This document shows positions 13,861 through 26,500 of a stretch of DNA of 64,000 bases, piece after piece. This DNA is from Bolinopsis microptera. Taxonomy: Eukaryota > Ctenophora > Tentaculata > Lobata > Bolinopsidae. Below the pieces are notes generated by a model. It was not told where the DNA came from and searched no databases. It saw nothing but the letters and a program-made list of their open reading frames with translations. The translations under genes and the position numbers were made by a program. Every line of letters begins with the position of its first letter. The first letter of the stretch is position 1. Location of the stretch: positions 10,479,113 through 10,543,112 of the forward strand of contig NC_087081.1 in NCBI RefSeq assembly GCF_026151205.1, given 5' to 3'.

Positions 13861-15099
13861 AATGTTACATATAAGTACTAGTAGTATTGAGACAAGCCCG
13901 GAATCATTTATGGAACCAGGTTAAATGTCTTATTAAAGAAGACGGTAGCTGATTTGTGCATGCAATCGATCGTCAAAAATAAATAAAATTGCAAAAATAG
14001 AAAGTTATTTTCTTATTACCGCAATAGAATTATTATTTGTTGATTAGGTTCAGTAGAATTTCCGAAACATCAACCTCCGTGTCGCTATTACTGTTGCGGA
14101 AATCCTAAATTTTCTTTTAATCAAAAGCAAATTTCCTAAATTACAGATGTCCGTAGCTACGGGGAGGTTTCTACTGAACTGTATCTATCACACAAAATTA
14201 AACGATAGATTCTCGTTGGAAATTGGAATGATATCAATCAGTATTTCTTCAATCATGGTGTAAGTCGATATCAAAAGTTTACTAAATGACCCATATCCCA
14301 GATAATTATATGAAATATGTTTGCTAACGTTAAATGTTAAGGTAATTAATCTTACTTATTTTTTTAGAGCAAAGTAATTAGACCTGTCAAAACATGCACA
14401 ATAATTTTAAAATAACAGTAAAACGTTGAAGGGGCACCGAACTCTTTCGGGGCTAATTAAAACCGAACGAGCTGTATTCAGCATTTAGATCTATAGAAGC
14501 TTGCTGTCAATTAAATTCATCAAGCATCTAATTTCGAGTCGACTTATTACCGAAAAATCCGGAGAACGTAGGACGTAAGTCAACTGTAATGGAGGACGTA
14601 CACGATACTGTTCTAGAGAAATGATCCCTGCCAAACTAACCCTAAATACAATAACTTAAGTACCTACTACTTCAATCACCGATCAGGAAACTGCCAAATA
14701 TTAATACTATAAGAATGAGCAGCGAACCTTTACAATGATTTGTAATACAGGTTACACTTACAGCTTGTAAAAATACAGGAAGAATGCTGCGCGTACAAAG
14801 TGTCTACAATAATTGGCTGCAACAATTAATAGCGCAGTGGCAAAAATGGTGACAAAAGCGGCATTGAAAAAGCGGAAATCAATAAAATGGTGATGATGAC
14901 GTCAAAAAATCCAAACTAAGGTAAATGGTGATGCATCACCATGGTGATGTAGTTTTCACATCACGTCAAGAAAACGGCACGTGTAACGATAGTGGCACTA
15001 ACAGAGAGACTAACGGCATCGAACCTTAACTCATTGGGGGCTGCTTCTTATTTGAGAACCTCAATCACCACCAGTATTTGAAGTACAACGTGACCGGTC

Positions 15100-15180
15100 T
15101 CCCGGACCCTGATTGGTCAGTTCCTGTCACGTGACACTCAACACGCGTTCTGATTGAACTGATGTCACGTGATGTTCGCC
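15100..15180. promoter_or_regulatory. Candidate CCAAT box plus two TCACGTGA E-boxes
   Basis: ATTGG at 15112 (inverted CCAAT) is followed by GTCACGTGAC at 15126 and GTCACGTGAT at 15164, 38 bp apart. A TATA-like run (gtatatatattt) lies about 50 bp further on at 15220. The arrangement looks like a compact promoter firing rightward, but I cannot identify the transcript. Confidence 0.35.
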
Positions 15181-15680
15181 TCATGGAATCGGGGGAAATG
15201 TGTGGCCGTGCGGCTAAGGTGTATATATATTTGAGTGTGCCGTGTGGGTAGAATGAGTGTGCGTCCTGTCTAACACTTCACCCCCTACTACTGCTAGGGA
15301 GGCAGTGTCTGGGGGTCACACAATCAGTAGTAGCACACATGATGTCTGGACAGGGGACCTGATCATTGTTTTTTGTTAGATCTACATTATATCGCTTGGT
15401 TTAGCAGCCCGGAACTGTTAACAATATAATTGTATATAAATATATATAAATCTACACCTCCCCAAACGATTAAAAGTTAGCTTGTGGGTGAAAGAATCAG
15501 CCATCCTCAGATTCCCATGAGGCGGTGTACAACTTTCTCTCCCGCGGGTCAGAGTTGATAATAGAACACCCCTCATTCTCTCTCCCTCTGACTTGAGACT
15601 CACGTTTGCTCATTCTGGATCTTTGTCAGACAGGTCACCAGGGAGCTTTGTTCTGTAAAGTACACTCTTAACACATCATG

Positions 15681-15713
<33 letters not shown>

Positions 15714-15714
15714 G
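15681..15714. repeat. (GA)n followed by G12
   Basis: About 11 GA units run directly into a 12-G homopolymer. Confidence 0.95.
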
Positions 15715-16076
15715 TTAGGTACCTATCATGTCCATAAACATACGCCGAATAGAGATTCGGCGGAATGACAGGCTGAGCGCCGCCCAGTAAGAGAGAGGGA
15801 GACCAATGATTGAGGAATTAATGAAGAGCAGATTGAGAGACTGAGTTTATGATAGACCTAGTTTATAATAGACCTAGTTTAGGGTAATATGAAGGGGGTT
15901 ATGAAGTTGGCGTGTAGTTTGTATAACTATAAGGGAGCTATCTGCAAAACTAAACATTAAATTTCTTATTTTTGAGAAAATTTTGTTTCACGCTATTTCG
16001 CCATCAAAGGATTGATTATAACAAATACGCTTCACTCTCGCCTTCCCGCCCAGCGTGTACAACCACTTGGCACTTT

Positions 16077-16078
<2 letters not shown>

Positions 16079-16118
<40 letters not shown>
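16079..16118. repeat. (GA)n microsatellite
   Basis: About 20 uninterrupted AG units. Confidence 0.97.
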
Positions 16119-16120
<2 letters not shown>

Positions 16121-16690
16121 GAATACGGTGTGTTCAGAATGTTATATTCAGTACTTGGCAGGCCGCCCCAAAGCGACAGAAGTGACCCGCGGGATCGTAT
16201 GAGGTGTAATCGTCCGTAAATCGGAATACAAGAGCACATCATTTCCACCTCTCAGAATACGAATATATCAATGCACTCATGGCATGGGGGCCATCTTTAA
16301 TTATTCTCCCGAATATGCGTGTCATGGAATATGTACACGGTTTAGAATTGTGGTATATAATATTACGACAGCTCCTCATTTTGAGTATACATACACGCGA
16401 CGGTATTTCACCATTTTGGCATCATCGTAGTTCCAAACCAATTTGAAGGCAAAAAGTCCTAAAATTTGTTCTAGAAAGTAAAAGATATTTCACTCCTCTG
16501 AAGTTTATGAGGAGGTGGAATATGATAAGAAAGCTGAAAAGTTAGGCAAAAGCTTTAAAATTAACAGAACTTTAAAAATAAATTATCAACAGCATGCATC
16601 ATGCTGTAGGGACCGCGACACCCGGTTGTTTCAAGATTGTTAAAAATGTACTCCAAGGAATTTGGCCATGTTTGCATATGCTATTTTAAT

Positions 16691-16825
16691 GGGGGGGGGG
16701 GGGGGGGGGGGGGCTCATGTTTTTTTGTCCGTTTTTGTACATGCGATTTTGTCCGTCTTCAGAAAATAGGGTACCGCGCGGACAAAAACGGACACAAAAC
16801 ATGAGCCCCCCCCCCCCCCCCCCCT
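16691..16825. mobile_element. Foldback element with poly-G/poly-C termini and 10-bp target duplication
   Basis: Starts with G23 (16691-16713) and ends with C19 (16806-16824). Inside these, ctcatgttttt and the matching aaaacatgag form inverted arms, followed inward by tttttgtccg and cggacaaaaacgg arms around a core containing gggtacc. The host word ctattttaat is present on both sides (16681-16690 and 16826-16835), a 10 bp direct repeat that fits a target-site duplication. There is no coding capacity. Related sequence lies at 62547-62650 and, in part, at 43415-43432. No known transposase family with poly-G termini comes to mind, so the mover is unknown. Confidence 0.7.
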
Positions 16826-16835
16826 CTATTTTAAT

Positions 16836-19348
16836 ACCGTGATTTTGTTCATATCAAAATAAGACGACAGGATGATCAAGGGGCAGTTTATAACCTTTAA
16901 GACCAGTCATGAAATAGCAAAACTGAGAAAGGATCATAAATTTGACAACAGATTCTAAATCGTAGATTTGAACAAATAAATACAATTTGCAAATAAAAAA
17001 TAAACTGTCAACCCGCGATACTTAGCGTCGATATAAATATCCAGGGCTATGCCGTAAGAAAATTAGGTAATTATTGATGAAGAGCAGCAAAACCCAAATT
17101 TACTACTGCTTTTGTGTTTTGCATCTCCCTCAAATTTTCATCTAATCCTCTCTAAAAAGTCATCTAAATCCAATAACTCCGCTTTCGGGACCATAAGTGA
17201 ATAAGGCCGGCGCGTCACTACAAGCAACAAACACAGCTGGTTTAATACTGCTGGAAAGAGAGACAGCAAAGTGTAAGCAAGTTGTACTATACTTGTAAGT
17301 GTAGAAAACAGATTGGTTTGGAAGTGCGTGTAGTAAACATAGTTAGCTCAATTCTCAGCGCACGGAGATTGATCTCCCTGTTTATATTTACATTCAGCAG
17401 AAAAACACGAACTTTATAGTTTCATGTTCCCGCAGTAGTATTGGAAGTAACGTATTATACTTATACTTATAGTGAAGTTATCATCACAAGATTTAGATCC
17501 GTTGAGGAACTTTGAAAAATGGCTTACGATACGTGAATATATGAACGGCCCCTCGGTAAATCTGTCAGCAAGATCTTCAGGTTAACTCTTGAAACCCCAA
17601 CAACAATGAACAAACAACTTGTATATTAACAACTGTCGTATTTTAACAACTAGGCAGGGGGAATTAGCCCAATAATAAGTTTCTGTTCATTTTACAATGA
17701 TTAATGGTCTGTAGCTCATCGAGACATTTTGGCATCTACAGAACGATTACAGCGATGTCATTGGTTAGAAAACCTACGAATCATTTCAAAACTGCCAAAC
17801 AACATTTTTAAGTAAATTAAGCATGCACGTTAAGAATGTTGTGGGTGGCGAAATCATCTGTAAAAGTTTAAAACCCGAGAGATGAATTATGGGCACAAAA
17901 TGCTTGCAAACACTTTTAATTCAATATAATTGAATGATATAATTTATTGTCCATCTTTAATTCAACAAACAGACTCAAACCACTGCATAATATAACGTGT
18001 TCACCCATAACTCTCATTTTATTTTTCCCACCGCGACTGCTTGTTTAATCTAAATACCGAAAAGCTAATCCAGTGTAGCCATGGAAACCACGATTGCTCC
18101 CGGCCCATGTACCCTGAAATAAAGATAATTCTAGAAATCATGCAGTTTAACTAGCAAAATCGAGATTATCACGACTGGATTAAGAATCAATAGGGGTGCC
18201 GGGGCAATCAATGCTATAAGTTGCAAATTATTATCTAACTTTTAAAACAATCTCGAAATAGTAAAGAAACATCTTAAGAGACTGATAAGTGCCCAAAAAA
18301 CATAACAGTTCTCTGAAAAATAAAGGTTAATTATGAGGTAAATAATTTTCTCCACAAAACTCTGTTAGAGGCAGTAGCCCTAAGATCATAAAGATCATTA
18401 ATATCACGTAATGGTAGGTTTATTTTATTCGAATCATTTATAATAAACTTTAAAAGATTACTTTGGTGTCGACCAACACGTCCTTTCATGGTAAATAACG
18501 CATTAACAGCAAATTGAAGAGCTGATCTCTGAGCTGGTGATGAGCAGTCCTAAGTTGCAAATAAAGTGAAAAATAACCGCGCCATTCCTATAACGATCAG
18601 GACTATAAGGCTACGAAAGGAAACATTAACAACTGTTGATCACGAAAACTATTAACCAAGGCCTGTATTGCTGTAATCTAGGTTTACTTTTACAGTTTTA
18701 GTGGAGCAATAGATTACAGAACCAGCTATACTAGAAACCCGCTAGTCGAAAGCTTTGTTCGAGGAAATTTCAAAAATCAGTTATGTTTTAATTTCTCTTC
18801 ATCATATAGCTCTGTTATACTGTAGACATAATGGAATTTATCTAACAATGGCGACAGCGTTGTTAGTATTCGGATTCCCAAAACGATACTTTTTACCGCA
18901 TCAAAAAATACCAATCACAACCAAAGTTATGAATATAAGTCATAGCGTGAGCGTAAATGTGAGCTAGTTTTGAAATTATGACGTAGCATACAGCATAACA
19001 ACGCGGGTTGTTAAGATGTTCTTGCTCGCGCACGTGCATTTTTATCGTTGCTACGCAACAGCGCAGTAAACCTTTGCTAAAATAACGCCATTGGCATTAT
19101 TCTAACGATTATTTAACCTCACTTCCGACGTTAATTATAAAAAATCTAAAGCCTAAATCAAAATTCTAAGACTGCTATAGCCTATTCCTATCCTTTTTCT
19201 ACAACCCTGCTAAAAATGGCGAGGTTTCAACTCCATTTGCGAGCTGGGTTTGGCTTCACCAGAGAGTCATTTTGAGGTCGATTTTCGGTGTTTTTTCTTC
19301 TATGTCCCCGTTGCCGGGGAAATTTCGTCAAGTTTAAAATATAGTATA
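16836..19348. other. Intergenic, no gene recognised
   Basis: AT-rich sequence without recognisable coding, RNA or repeat content. The longest open frame (18755-18967, 70 codons) has no features I can support. Confidence 0.5.
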
Positions 19349-19683
19349 GATATTTGACCAAAACCCATAATCATGGGTAGAGTGTACCGCTGCCAGTGTC
19401 TCTCTTTTCCAAACAAAAGGAAATGATATTAATTTGAGGAACCGTCCGCTAATGCAAATTGATACCGAGAATGAAATCGGTCGCTCGCTTTTTCAAATCA
19501 ATAAGCTTTATTACAATTCGTAAGCCGTGATCGAATGGAAAAATCGAGCGACCGATTTCATTCTCGGTATCAATTTGCATTAGCGGACGGTTCCTCAAAT
19601 TAATATCATTTCCTTTTGTTTGGAAAAGAGAGACACTGGCAGCGGTACACTCTACCCATGATTATGGGTTTTGGTCAAATATC
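19349..19683. repeat. Large palindrome: 145-bp inverted arms, 45-bp spacer
   Basis: Arms 19349-19493 and 19539-19683 pair end to end with no indel (coordinate sums are equal at both ends) and very few mismatches, one being c/a beside the spacer. The outer end begins gatatttgaccaaaaccc. A single, diverged copy of one arm plus part of the spacer lies at about 36271-36470, so the unit exists outside the palindrome and the locus is an inverted duplication of it. No ORF. Could be a MITE, or a small-RNA locus, since a transcript would form a 145 bp hairpin. Confidence 0.85.
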
Positions 19684-21191
19684 ATCTCTTTTTGATTATA
19701 ATGTCAGGATAATTTACACAGTCGAAACTTCATTAACAAGGAGGTAATTTCGACGATTTCGAAATTCTGCCTTTGAAAACGTTTCCTTGTGTTTAGTTAG
19801 GTATATCTGTCGATAACCGACTGAATATGGCACTTTTTACTCATTCAAGTTTGCATTAAATTCATATATAATGCCATTTAAATATCGTGGAAAGCAGAAT
19901 ATATTCGAAATCACGAATGAGCAAAATTCTCACCTTTCGCACGTGCAAACTTTGAGCGGACGTTGCGTGCGCATACAATATTGAATCACCGTAAATTTTT
20001 GCATAGTGGTATTTAATATATGGTTTGATAAGCATGCAAAGTTTCAGAAGATTTCAAAAAGAACTTGGATCACAACGGGACTCCAAAGTTGATAAAAATC
20101 GTGAAAATCAAAATTTTTAGTGATTTTAGCTATTTTAAATCAGTTTGGGCGTGTCCCCACGTGTGCAACTTTTCGATTTTTAACTTTAAAACTAGCCTAT
20201 AACACAATTTACACCTTTAAGAAGCAAAATTGAGCTCCACAACCCAAGGGATGGCCCAACACCAGAGAATACTAATTCACAACTTTTATGTTTTTATAAA
20301 ATTATTCTTCAAAAAAGCACTAACTTCAATAGCAAATATCTTTATGAAGGAGCAAGGTAGGAAACTATTCCGGTAGATTTTCGGAATGCTTGAACAATTA
20401 TCTAAGATGAAAATGTCCTCAGATTTTGAATAAAATTACTTCTTAATAGTGTAAAATCGATTTGAAAAGTTGTTACTTTGTCAAAAGTCAAGTTTTAAAA
20501 ACACTTAACTTGATGACGTCATCAAGTGATGATGATGAAGTTAAATTATTTTTCAATACAATGTAAACTAAAGCTTAAACGATTATCTTTAAAACCTGTG
20601 GTTCGAGATGACTGTATCGTTTATACTTTCGAATCTACGGACACTTAAATGTAGGCTACAATTGACTGCAAAAAGCGTCTATACATACATATATATATAT
20701 CTTCACGACAATCTGTTGTAAAACAGGGGTTCCAGAAAACCCACTTCACGATACTCCTGAAACATGAAATTATTTTTACAGTCGATTTGGACAAGGTCTA
20801 GACGCCCTGCAAAGTTTCAGATCTCTAACTCAATTTTAACATGGTTTTTAAGGCACCTGAATATGGGGATTTTGGGTTTTTTACCTAATTTCGTATAACA
20901 TGCTGGCGCGTATTTTGCGCAAATTTCTTAAAGACCTCCATATAACTATTTCTTATTCCTGTCATCTTTAACATTGAATTAGAATGTTTTGAACTTAAAT
21001 GTACCTGCTGAACTACTTTCGATGAGTCTTAATGCCTGGAAAACAATAAAGGGGATATAATAGTATAGGGGGTAAATAGTATTGTGAATATAAGGGCGAC
21101 GGTAATGCTTGCCAGCATTGTGATATCAGTACAATTCACAGAAGACTTTCAATCGGTTCAAAACATTATTTACAGTTTAGAACACGAGACA
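19684..21191. other. Intergenic, with a dispersed-repeat fragment
   Basis: No gene seen. The segment 21065-21125 (core gcttgccagcattgtgat) resembles 36628-36672 (cttgccagcactgtgat), and both lie downstream of a copy of the 145 bp unit, so they may belong to one larger repeat family. Confidence 0.45.
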
Positions 21192-21445
21192 AGCTTAAGC
21201 TTGTTCGAAGCTTTAGCTTGTTCGAAGCTTTAGCTTGTTCGAAGCTTTAGCTTGTTCGAAGCTTTAGCTTGTTCGAAGCTTTAGCTTGTTCGAAGCTTTA
21301 GCTTGTTCGAAGCTTTAGCTTGTTCGAAGCTTTAGCTTGTTCGAAGCTTTAGCTTGGTCGAAGCTTTAGCTTGGTCGAAGCTTTAGCTTGGTCGAAGCTT
21401 TAGCTTGGTCGAAGCTTTAGCTTGTTCGAAGCTTTAGCTTGTTCG
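21192..21445. repeat. 17-bp minisatellite, about 15 copies
   Basis: Unit gcttgttcgaagcttta, containing TTCGAA and AAGCTT palindromes. Four consecutive units near 21350-21420 carry cttggtcg instead of cttgttcg, showing local block amplification. Confidence 0.97.
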
Positions 21446-23563
21446 GCTACGCGTACCAGCTAGCTTCCAAACTCTATTTGAGAGAAATTCGCAACGTTAA
21501 AGTTCCCGTCTCCTGGAACTAAAAGAAGAATTGTTATCAACCAAGCCAGATCACAAGTGAAACGGTATCAAAGTCATATAGTTAAGTTCATCATTGAAAT
21601 GTTGGTAACACAATATTGATTGTGTATAAATTATTAAACCCTCGGGCCTCGTAGTTCGTACCTTAGATTATCACGTTGGTTACATCACACAGTCTGGCTA
21701 GAATCAAACGTGACCTACGTAACTCGTGATGCAATGGCCGATGGGGTCTCCGATCAGTGATCAGGGCACGTAATCATGGCCATGCATCGCGTACTGATTA
21801 ACTCGGTTGTGGCCGGCGAGGGGGCATTTCACTATGTTTCGCTGAAAAGCTGCTCACTTTATTCTAAAGACAAATATCGGAAAAAATGTAACAACAAAAT
21901 TACACATAAGCCCCTTACTTCTTCATCATTCATAAATTTGAAGTTTGGAATCGACACTTTAAACAACGGCGTACATAACGGGTCGGGTTGTGAACTGTAA
22001 AGTACATCAACACAAAATTCTCAAACAAATGACAAAGAAAAAATTGCATTCGATAGACTACGATACTCAGAAGTAAAATTACGACCCTTTGAAAATATTG
22101 ATTTCATACACGCCAATGATTCTGATACCATGCTGCTTCAAGATAACCGATCAAAAACTTCCCTTTGATTGGATGACAACATACCATGTGATGGGGTATG
22201 CATTTTCAGTTTGACTGCCAACCGTTTCCACTTCTAGGCCATATTGTTTTGGTCATATAATCGTCTATTTTGCCTCTGATGTGAAAAAACTAAACGAGAA
22301 GTAAGTTGTGAAACGAATTAACGAAAGCTGGTAATAAAACACGATTGTGCGGCCAAGTAAGCGCATGAATGGCACGTGCACGTCTGAGAGCCGCGCAACT
22401 CAGATGATTTCAACATTTCTAGCTGTGATTAATACGATATCGTTATACATTTGTATGGTAACCAGCAAGCCATGAGGGAATTACATCAGTCAATTTGTGT
22501 ATTGTGTATGCAAACTAGATAGGAGAATATTTTAATAAACACCAGCTGCAGTCTTACAATCTCGAGGGAGAGAGAATTAAAATTCTACCTACTATACGCT
22601 CATTGTCTCGCATGAGGAAAAGCTGAGTCATGTTATTTCACCCAATAGAGAAACAAGGAACTCAACAGACAGCATTCATTCTTCGCTTTTGAGTGATGCG
22701 GCATCGCGACTGGCTAGCTTCAATCTTGAAGCTGTATTATATTAGGTCATCTATAATTATCTATTCTACCGACGGTACTAATTTCTACAGAATATCATGA
22801 AAACAGCGCGCACGTACGTGCGGTCGTGCGCGCTAATGAATACATTGGAAAAACTCGCGCGTCACAAAAACGTCGTTTGGCAGTGTGACCTACGCAATAC
22901 TGGCAAATTTTAACAAAAGAAACCATTCACATAATTAAGGGAAATTCGTTGAAACATCTACATACTTTTAATATTTTCAATCGAGATCACATATTCATCC
23001 TTTTAAATGGATACAATGGGAATAAACGAAGGATTGAGATAGTTTGAAGGCTGAAAAATTAAATGAACGCTCTTCAAGAGTCTCTCTTGTCTCTTGTTCC
23101 ACAGAAAAATTCGCCATCTAAAATAATCATTGACATTTACATCTTATATTTGATTTGATAAAGAGCAAGTCGATATTTCTTTACTTCCGTGTTATGATGA
23201 TAAAACTGTTCCCGGAATATCAAACTCAATTCGTCAAAGCACACCCACAAGTATAGATATACACTGCGTGAAGTCAGTGACAGTTGGGACTGTTTAGTGT
23301 TTATACAGTTCTCCTCGATAGTTTTGTCACTTCCCCTAAACTAAGTAATGTGGAACAGAACGATGAATTAAAATACATGGTAAAAACGGGAGAAGGTGTC
23401 GTTTCTAGTGATCTCAGAACTGTAAAAATACATTGTGAGTCATATTGTATCCGTTATTCGAATATTGTGAGTTTTGATAGTATCTAATATTCAAATATTT
23501 TGAATTTTGATAGTATCTAACATTCGAATATTGTGAGTTTTGATAACATCTCTTCCCCCACAT
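21446..23563. other. Intergenic, 3' flank of the RNF2-like gene
   Basis: No exon recognised. Includes a near-dyad GC-rich stretch (gcgcgcacgtacgtgcggtcgtgcgcgc near 22805-22835). Near 23455-23540 a phrase (ttcgaatattgtgagttttgatag) is repeated three times at about 60 bp spacing. The 74-codon frame at 21776-22000 is unrecognised and probably spurious. Confidence 0.45.
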
Positions 23564-26500
23564 CTAAACAGGAGCAAAGTACATTTCCAGGGGACACTCC
23601 TCACTAACGTAACTGTCCATCACAGTCTCCAAGGTCATGTTATTGGGAAGAGTCACGTGGTTACCGTCGTGTATGACAGTGATGATGAAGGTAGTTTCGG
23701 GAGGTGGGGGAGGTGGGGGAGGCGGCGCACCCTCACTGGTTGGAGTCCTGCTCTCAGCTTGTGGGGTTCGCACTATCAGATATCTTCTGAAGGGGTTTAG
23801 TTTAGTTCGGGAAATATGTTTCCTTATATGGGCATCACGTGTCGGGAAATATGTTAGCTTTGTGTTACACGAAGGTTTTAATCGCCATATGCAGAGGAAT
23901 CTTGAAATAATGGTTAAAATTTTTGTGCTACACTTTTTACTAGTAACATTTTACGAAAAGTGTGAATAATAGAAACTGAAGTAAGGGGAAAAATGACTCA
24001 CTTGATGTGTTGAATCGAAGCGTTGCTTGTTGTTTTCAGATATCTGCTCTCAGCTGTTGAGTTAGCATTTCTCGGCTTCAGGATTATCTCCACTGTTTCC
24101 TCCGCTGTGTCACTTACACTTCCTGGCAAAATTACAATTTAATTAACATAAGTGTTGAATTATCAAGATGCCATGCCGATTGGTCGTGTATGGTGTTATA
24201 TTATTTTTTTAAGTGTTAGATTTATGTCAAAAAGTGTCAGATTATTTTAATCCAAGTGTAAGATTTTAGATTAGTGATATAAAAGTATAAAGTACCCTCG
24301 AGACTATCCTCACTAGCACTACACACTCTACTCCTCTTGTTTGACGACGTTTCCTCATCTGAACTCTGTCCTCCACTCCAGCGACTGAAATTGTAATTAC
24401 CTCATTATCTAATGACTAATTACTAATTATTAGGTTAGTTGAACTGTTAATAGTATGGGGAGTTGGGACTGAAGTAAAGATGTCTGTTCAGGACCTTTAA
24501 TCGTGTATCATTCTACTTTGTATTTATGTCACCCCCGTGATACCAGTCTCCATTAGCAATGAAAACTGAATAGTTGTGACACCATTTTTTCATTTTGTTG
24601 ATAGACTATTTTTTATCATAGATAACGATGAATATTTCTCTTCAAAGCCTCAAATTAAAATGATACAACAATCGTTTTTTTTTTTTTTTTTTGAAACCCC
24701 ACGGTGGAGGTTGGCGTGTGCCGCAATTTATTGATCAATGGTTATTACATAAATGAAATTATAGAAGTCACACTAAAATATAATAATGTAAAATAAATAT
24801 ATTAAAATAAATGCCCTACTAAAAGTACTATATAACTAACGGTCTGCAAAACTGGTTGAAGTCGCAATTTGTAAACATGCTAATTACTATTTAATAATAA
24901 TAGATAAAAAGTTTTGCGCGGCAGATGTAAATTCGGCATTGCATAATGGCAGTGAAATTAAAATGATATGTTGTTGATAAAAGATCATGTAAGTCATTTG
25001 TCGCGAGTGATCTTTCTTTACGCGTTGTCGCTTACTAACTCGGTGCTGTAGTCTATTTGCGAGCGCCCTTCTCTTTGAGACTTTCTTAGCCCAGGTATAC
25101 TATAAAGTAAGAAATTTGGCCAATTTTCATCGTCTCCTGAGCTTTGCAGCTTGAGGAGTTCGCGCTTAGCTGAATTTTTAAAGATTTCAATTGAAAAGGT
25201 AGAACTTGGAATAGTTATATCCTTACTTTGTTTTGTAATAGAGAGCATGGGTCCTTTGAAGAAAAGAGTATTTCTAAATGTTGGGCCGTTGTAAGTTGTG
25301 AACCAAGAAAGGTTATGTTCGTATGTGGAATTATAGGTGGGAATATCGTGAGGGAAAAGTTCTTTGATGGATTTAGGGAGAAGGCTTGGCATGTTCCTTA
25401 CTTTGTGTAGTAGAATAAGAGCGTTTTTTACAATGACGCTATGGACTGTTAGGATATTATGCAATCTAAACGCACTTTTTGTGTGCTCCGGGGGATTGCC
25501 GTCTTTATATCTATAATTTACATATCCTGACATAACAGCTCTAATTCCCTGCTTTTGCTTGGTGAACAGAGATTCAATGTGACATTTTGAGGCAAATCCC
25601 CACACTAAAGAACAGAAATTTAGATGGGATTGGATAAGGCTTTGGAAAATGTTTAGGCGGGCTTTGATAGGTAGAAGGTGCTTTAGCTTATACATAACTC
25701 CGAGGTAGCGACCCATCTTTATTCTAACGGCCGTAATGTGTTTTTGCCAAGTGAGCTTTTCGTCTAGGATCACTCCTAAAAATCTTGCTTCAGTCTTACG
25801 TTCGATTACAGTGTTGTCAATGGACAAATTAAAGCCGCTGAAGTCGATTCTTTTTCTAGTGAAAATCATGTAACACGTCTTTTTTACATTTAAAGATAGC
25901 CCATTAACACCTACCCAATCTACAAGACGTGAAATTAGCTGATTAGCTTTTAATTGTATTTCTTCTAGGGTGGTTCCACTAATTAATATGTTTGCGTCGT
26001 CGGCATAAAGGATAAACTTTGCAAAATCACTAATTCCAGGTAGGTCGTTTATATAAATTACAAATAAGAGAGGTCCTAAAATGCTACCCTGAGGTACGCC
26101 GTAAACTATGGGCATGCTAGAAGAGCAAGTTCCGTTTAAAGTTACGTATTGAGATCGATTACAAAGGTAAGATCTAAACCATTCGTGCGCGACTCCCCTG
26201 ATCCCATAATGGTCAAGCTTCTTAAGCAAGGTCTCATGATCAAGCACATCAAAGGCTTTACTGTAATCGAGCAGGAGCAGTAGGGAAATTTGTTTCTTAT
26301 TCAGAGAGTGTAGTATAGAATTTTGGGCATTGAGCAGTGCATGTTCGCACGATCTTCCTGGCCGAAATCCGTATTGATTTTCGAAAAGAGAATCGTTCTT
26401 ATCTAAAAATTCTAAAACACGAGCATGCATAAGTTTCTCATAAATTTTCGAGAATGATCCCAAAAGAGAGATCGGCCTATAATTAGCTACTTCCAATTTT

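Larger units (their letters stand above)
13861..16690. other. Intergenic, no gene recognised
   Basis: Contains the 18 bp palindrome atggtgatgcatcaccat (14925-14942), an E-box/CCAAT cluster (15100-15180), and GA tracts at 15681 and 16079. Several open frames of 60-86 codons overlap the GA tracts and are not credible. Confidence 0.5.

Noticed and set aside
19349-19683. Spliceosomal RNA pseudogene pair
   Set aside because: Compared by memory with U1, U2, U4, U5, U6 and the minor-class RNAs; no conserved box or Sm site matched.
21192-21445. CRISPR-like array of short repeats
   Set aside because: Units are directly adjacent with no unique spacers, in animal DNA. Same verdict for 13651, 31616 and 62391.
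23284-23487. 67-codon plus-strand ORF near the end of RNF2
   Set aside because: No domain, overlaps a repeated phrase, and lies antisense just past a well-supported gene.
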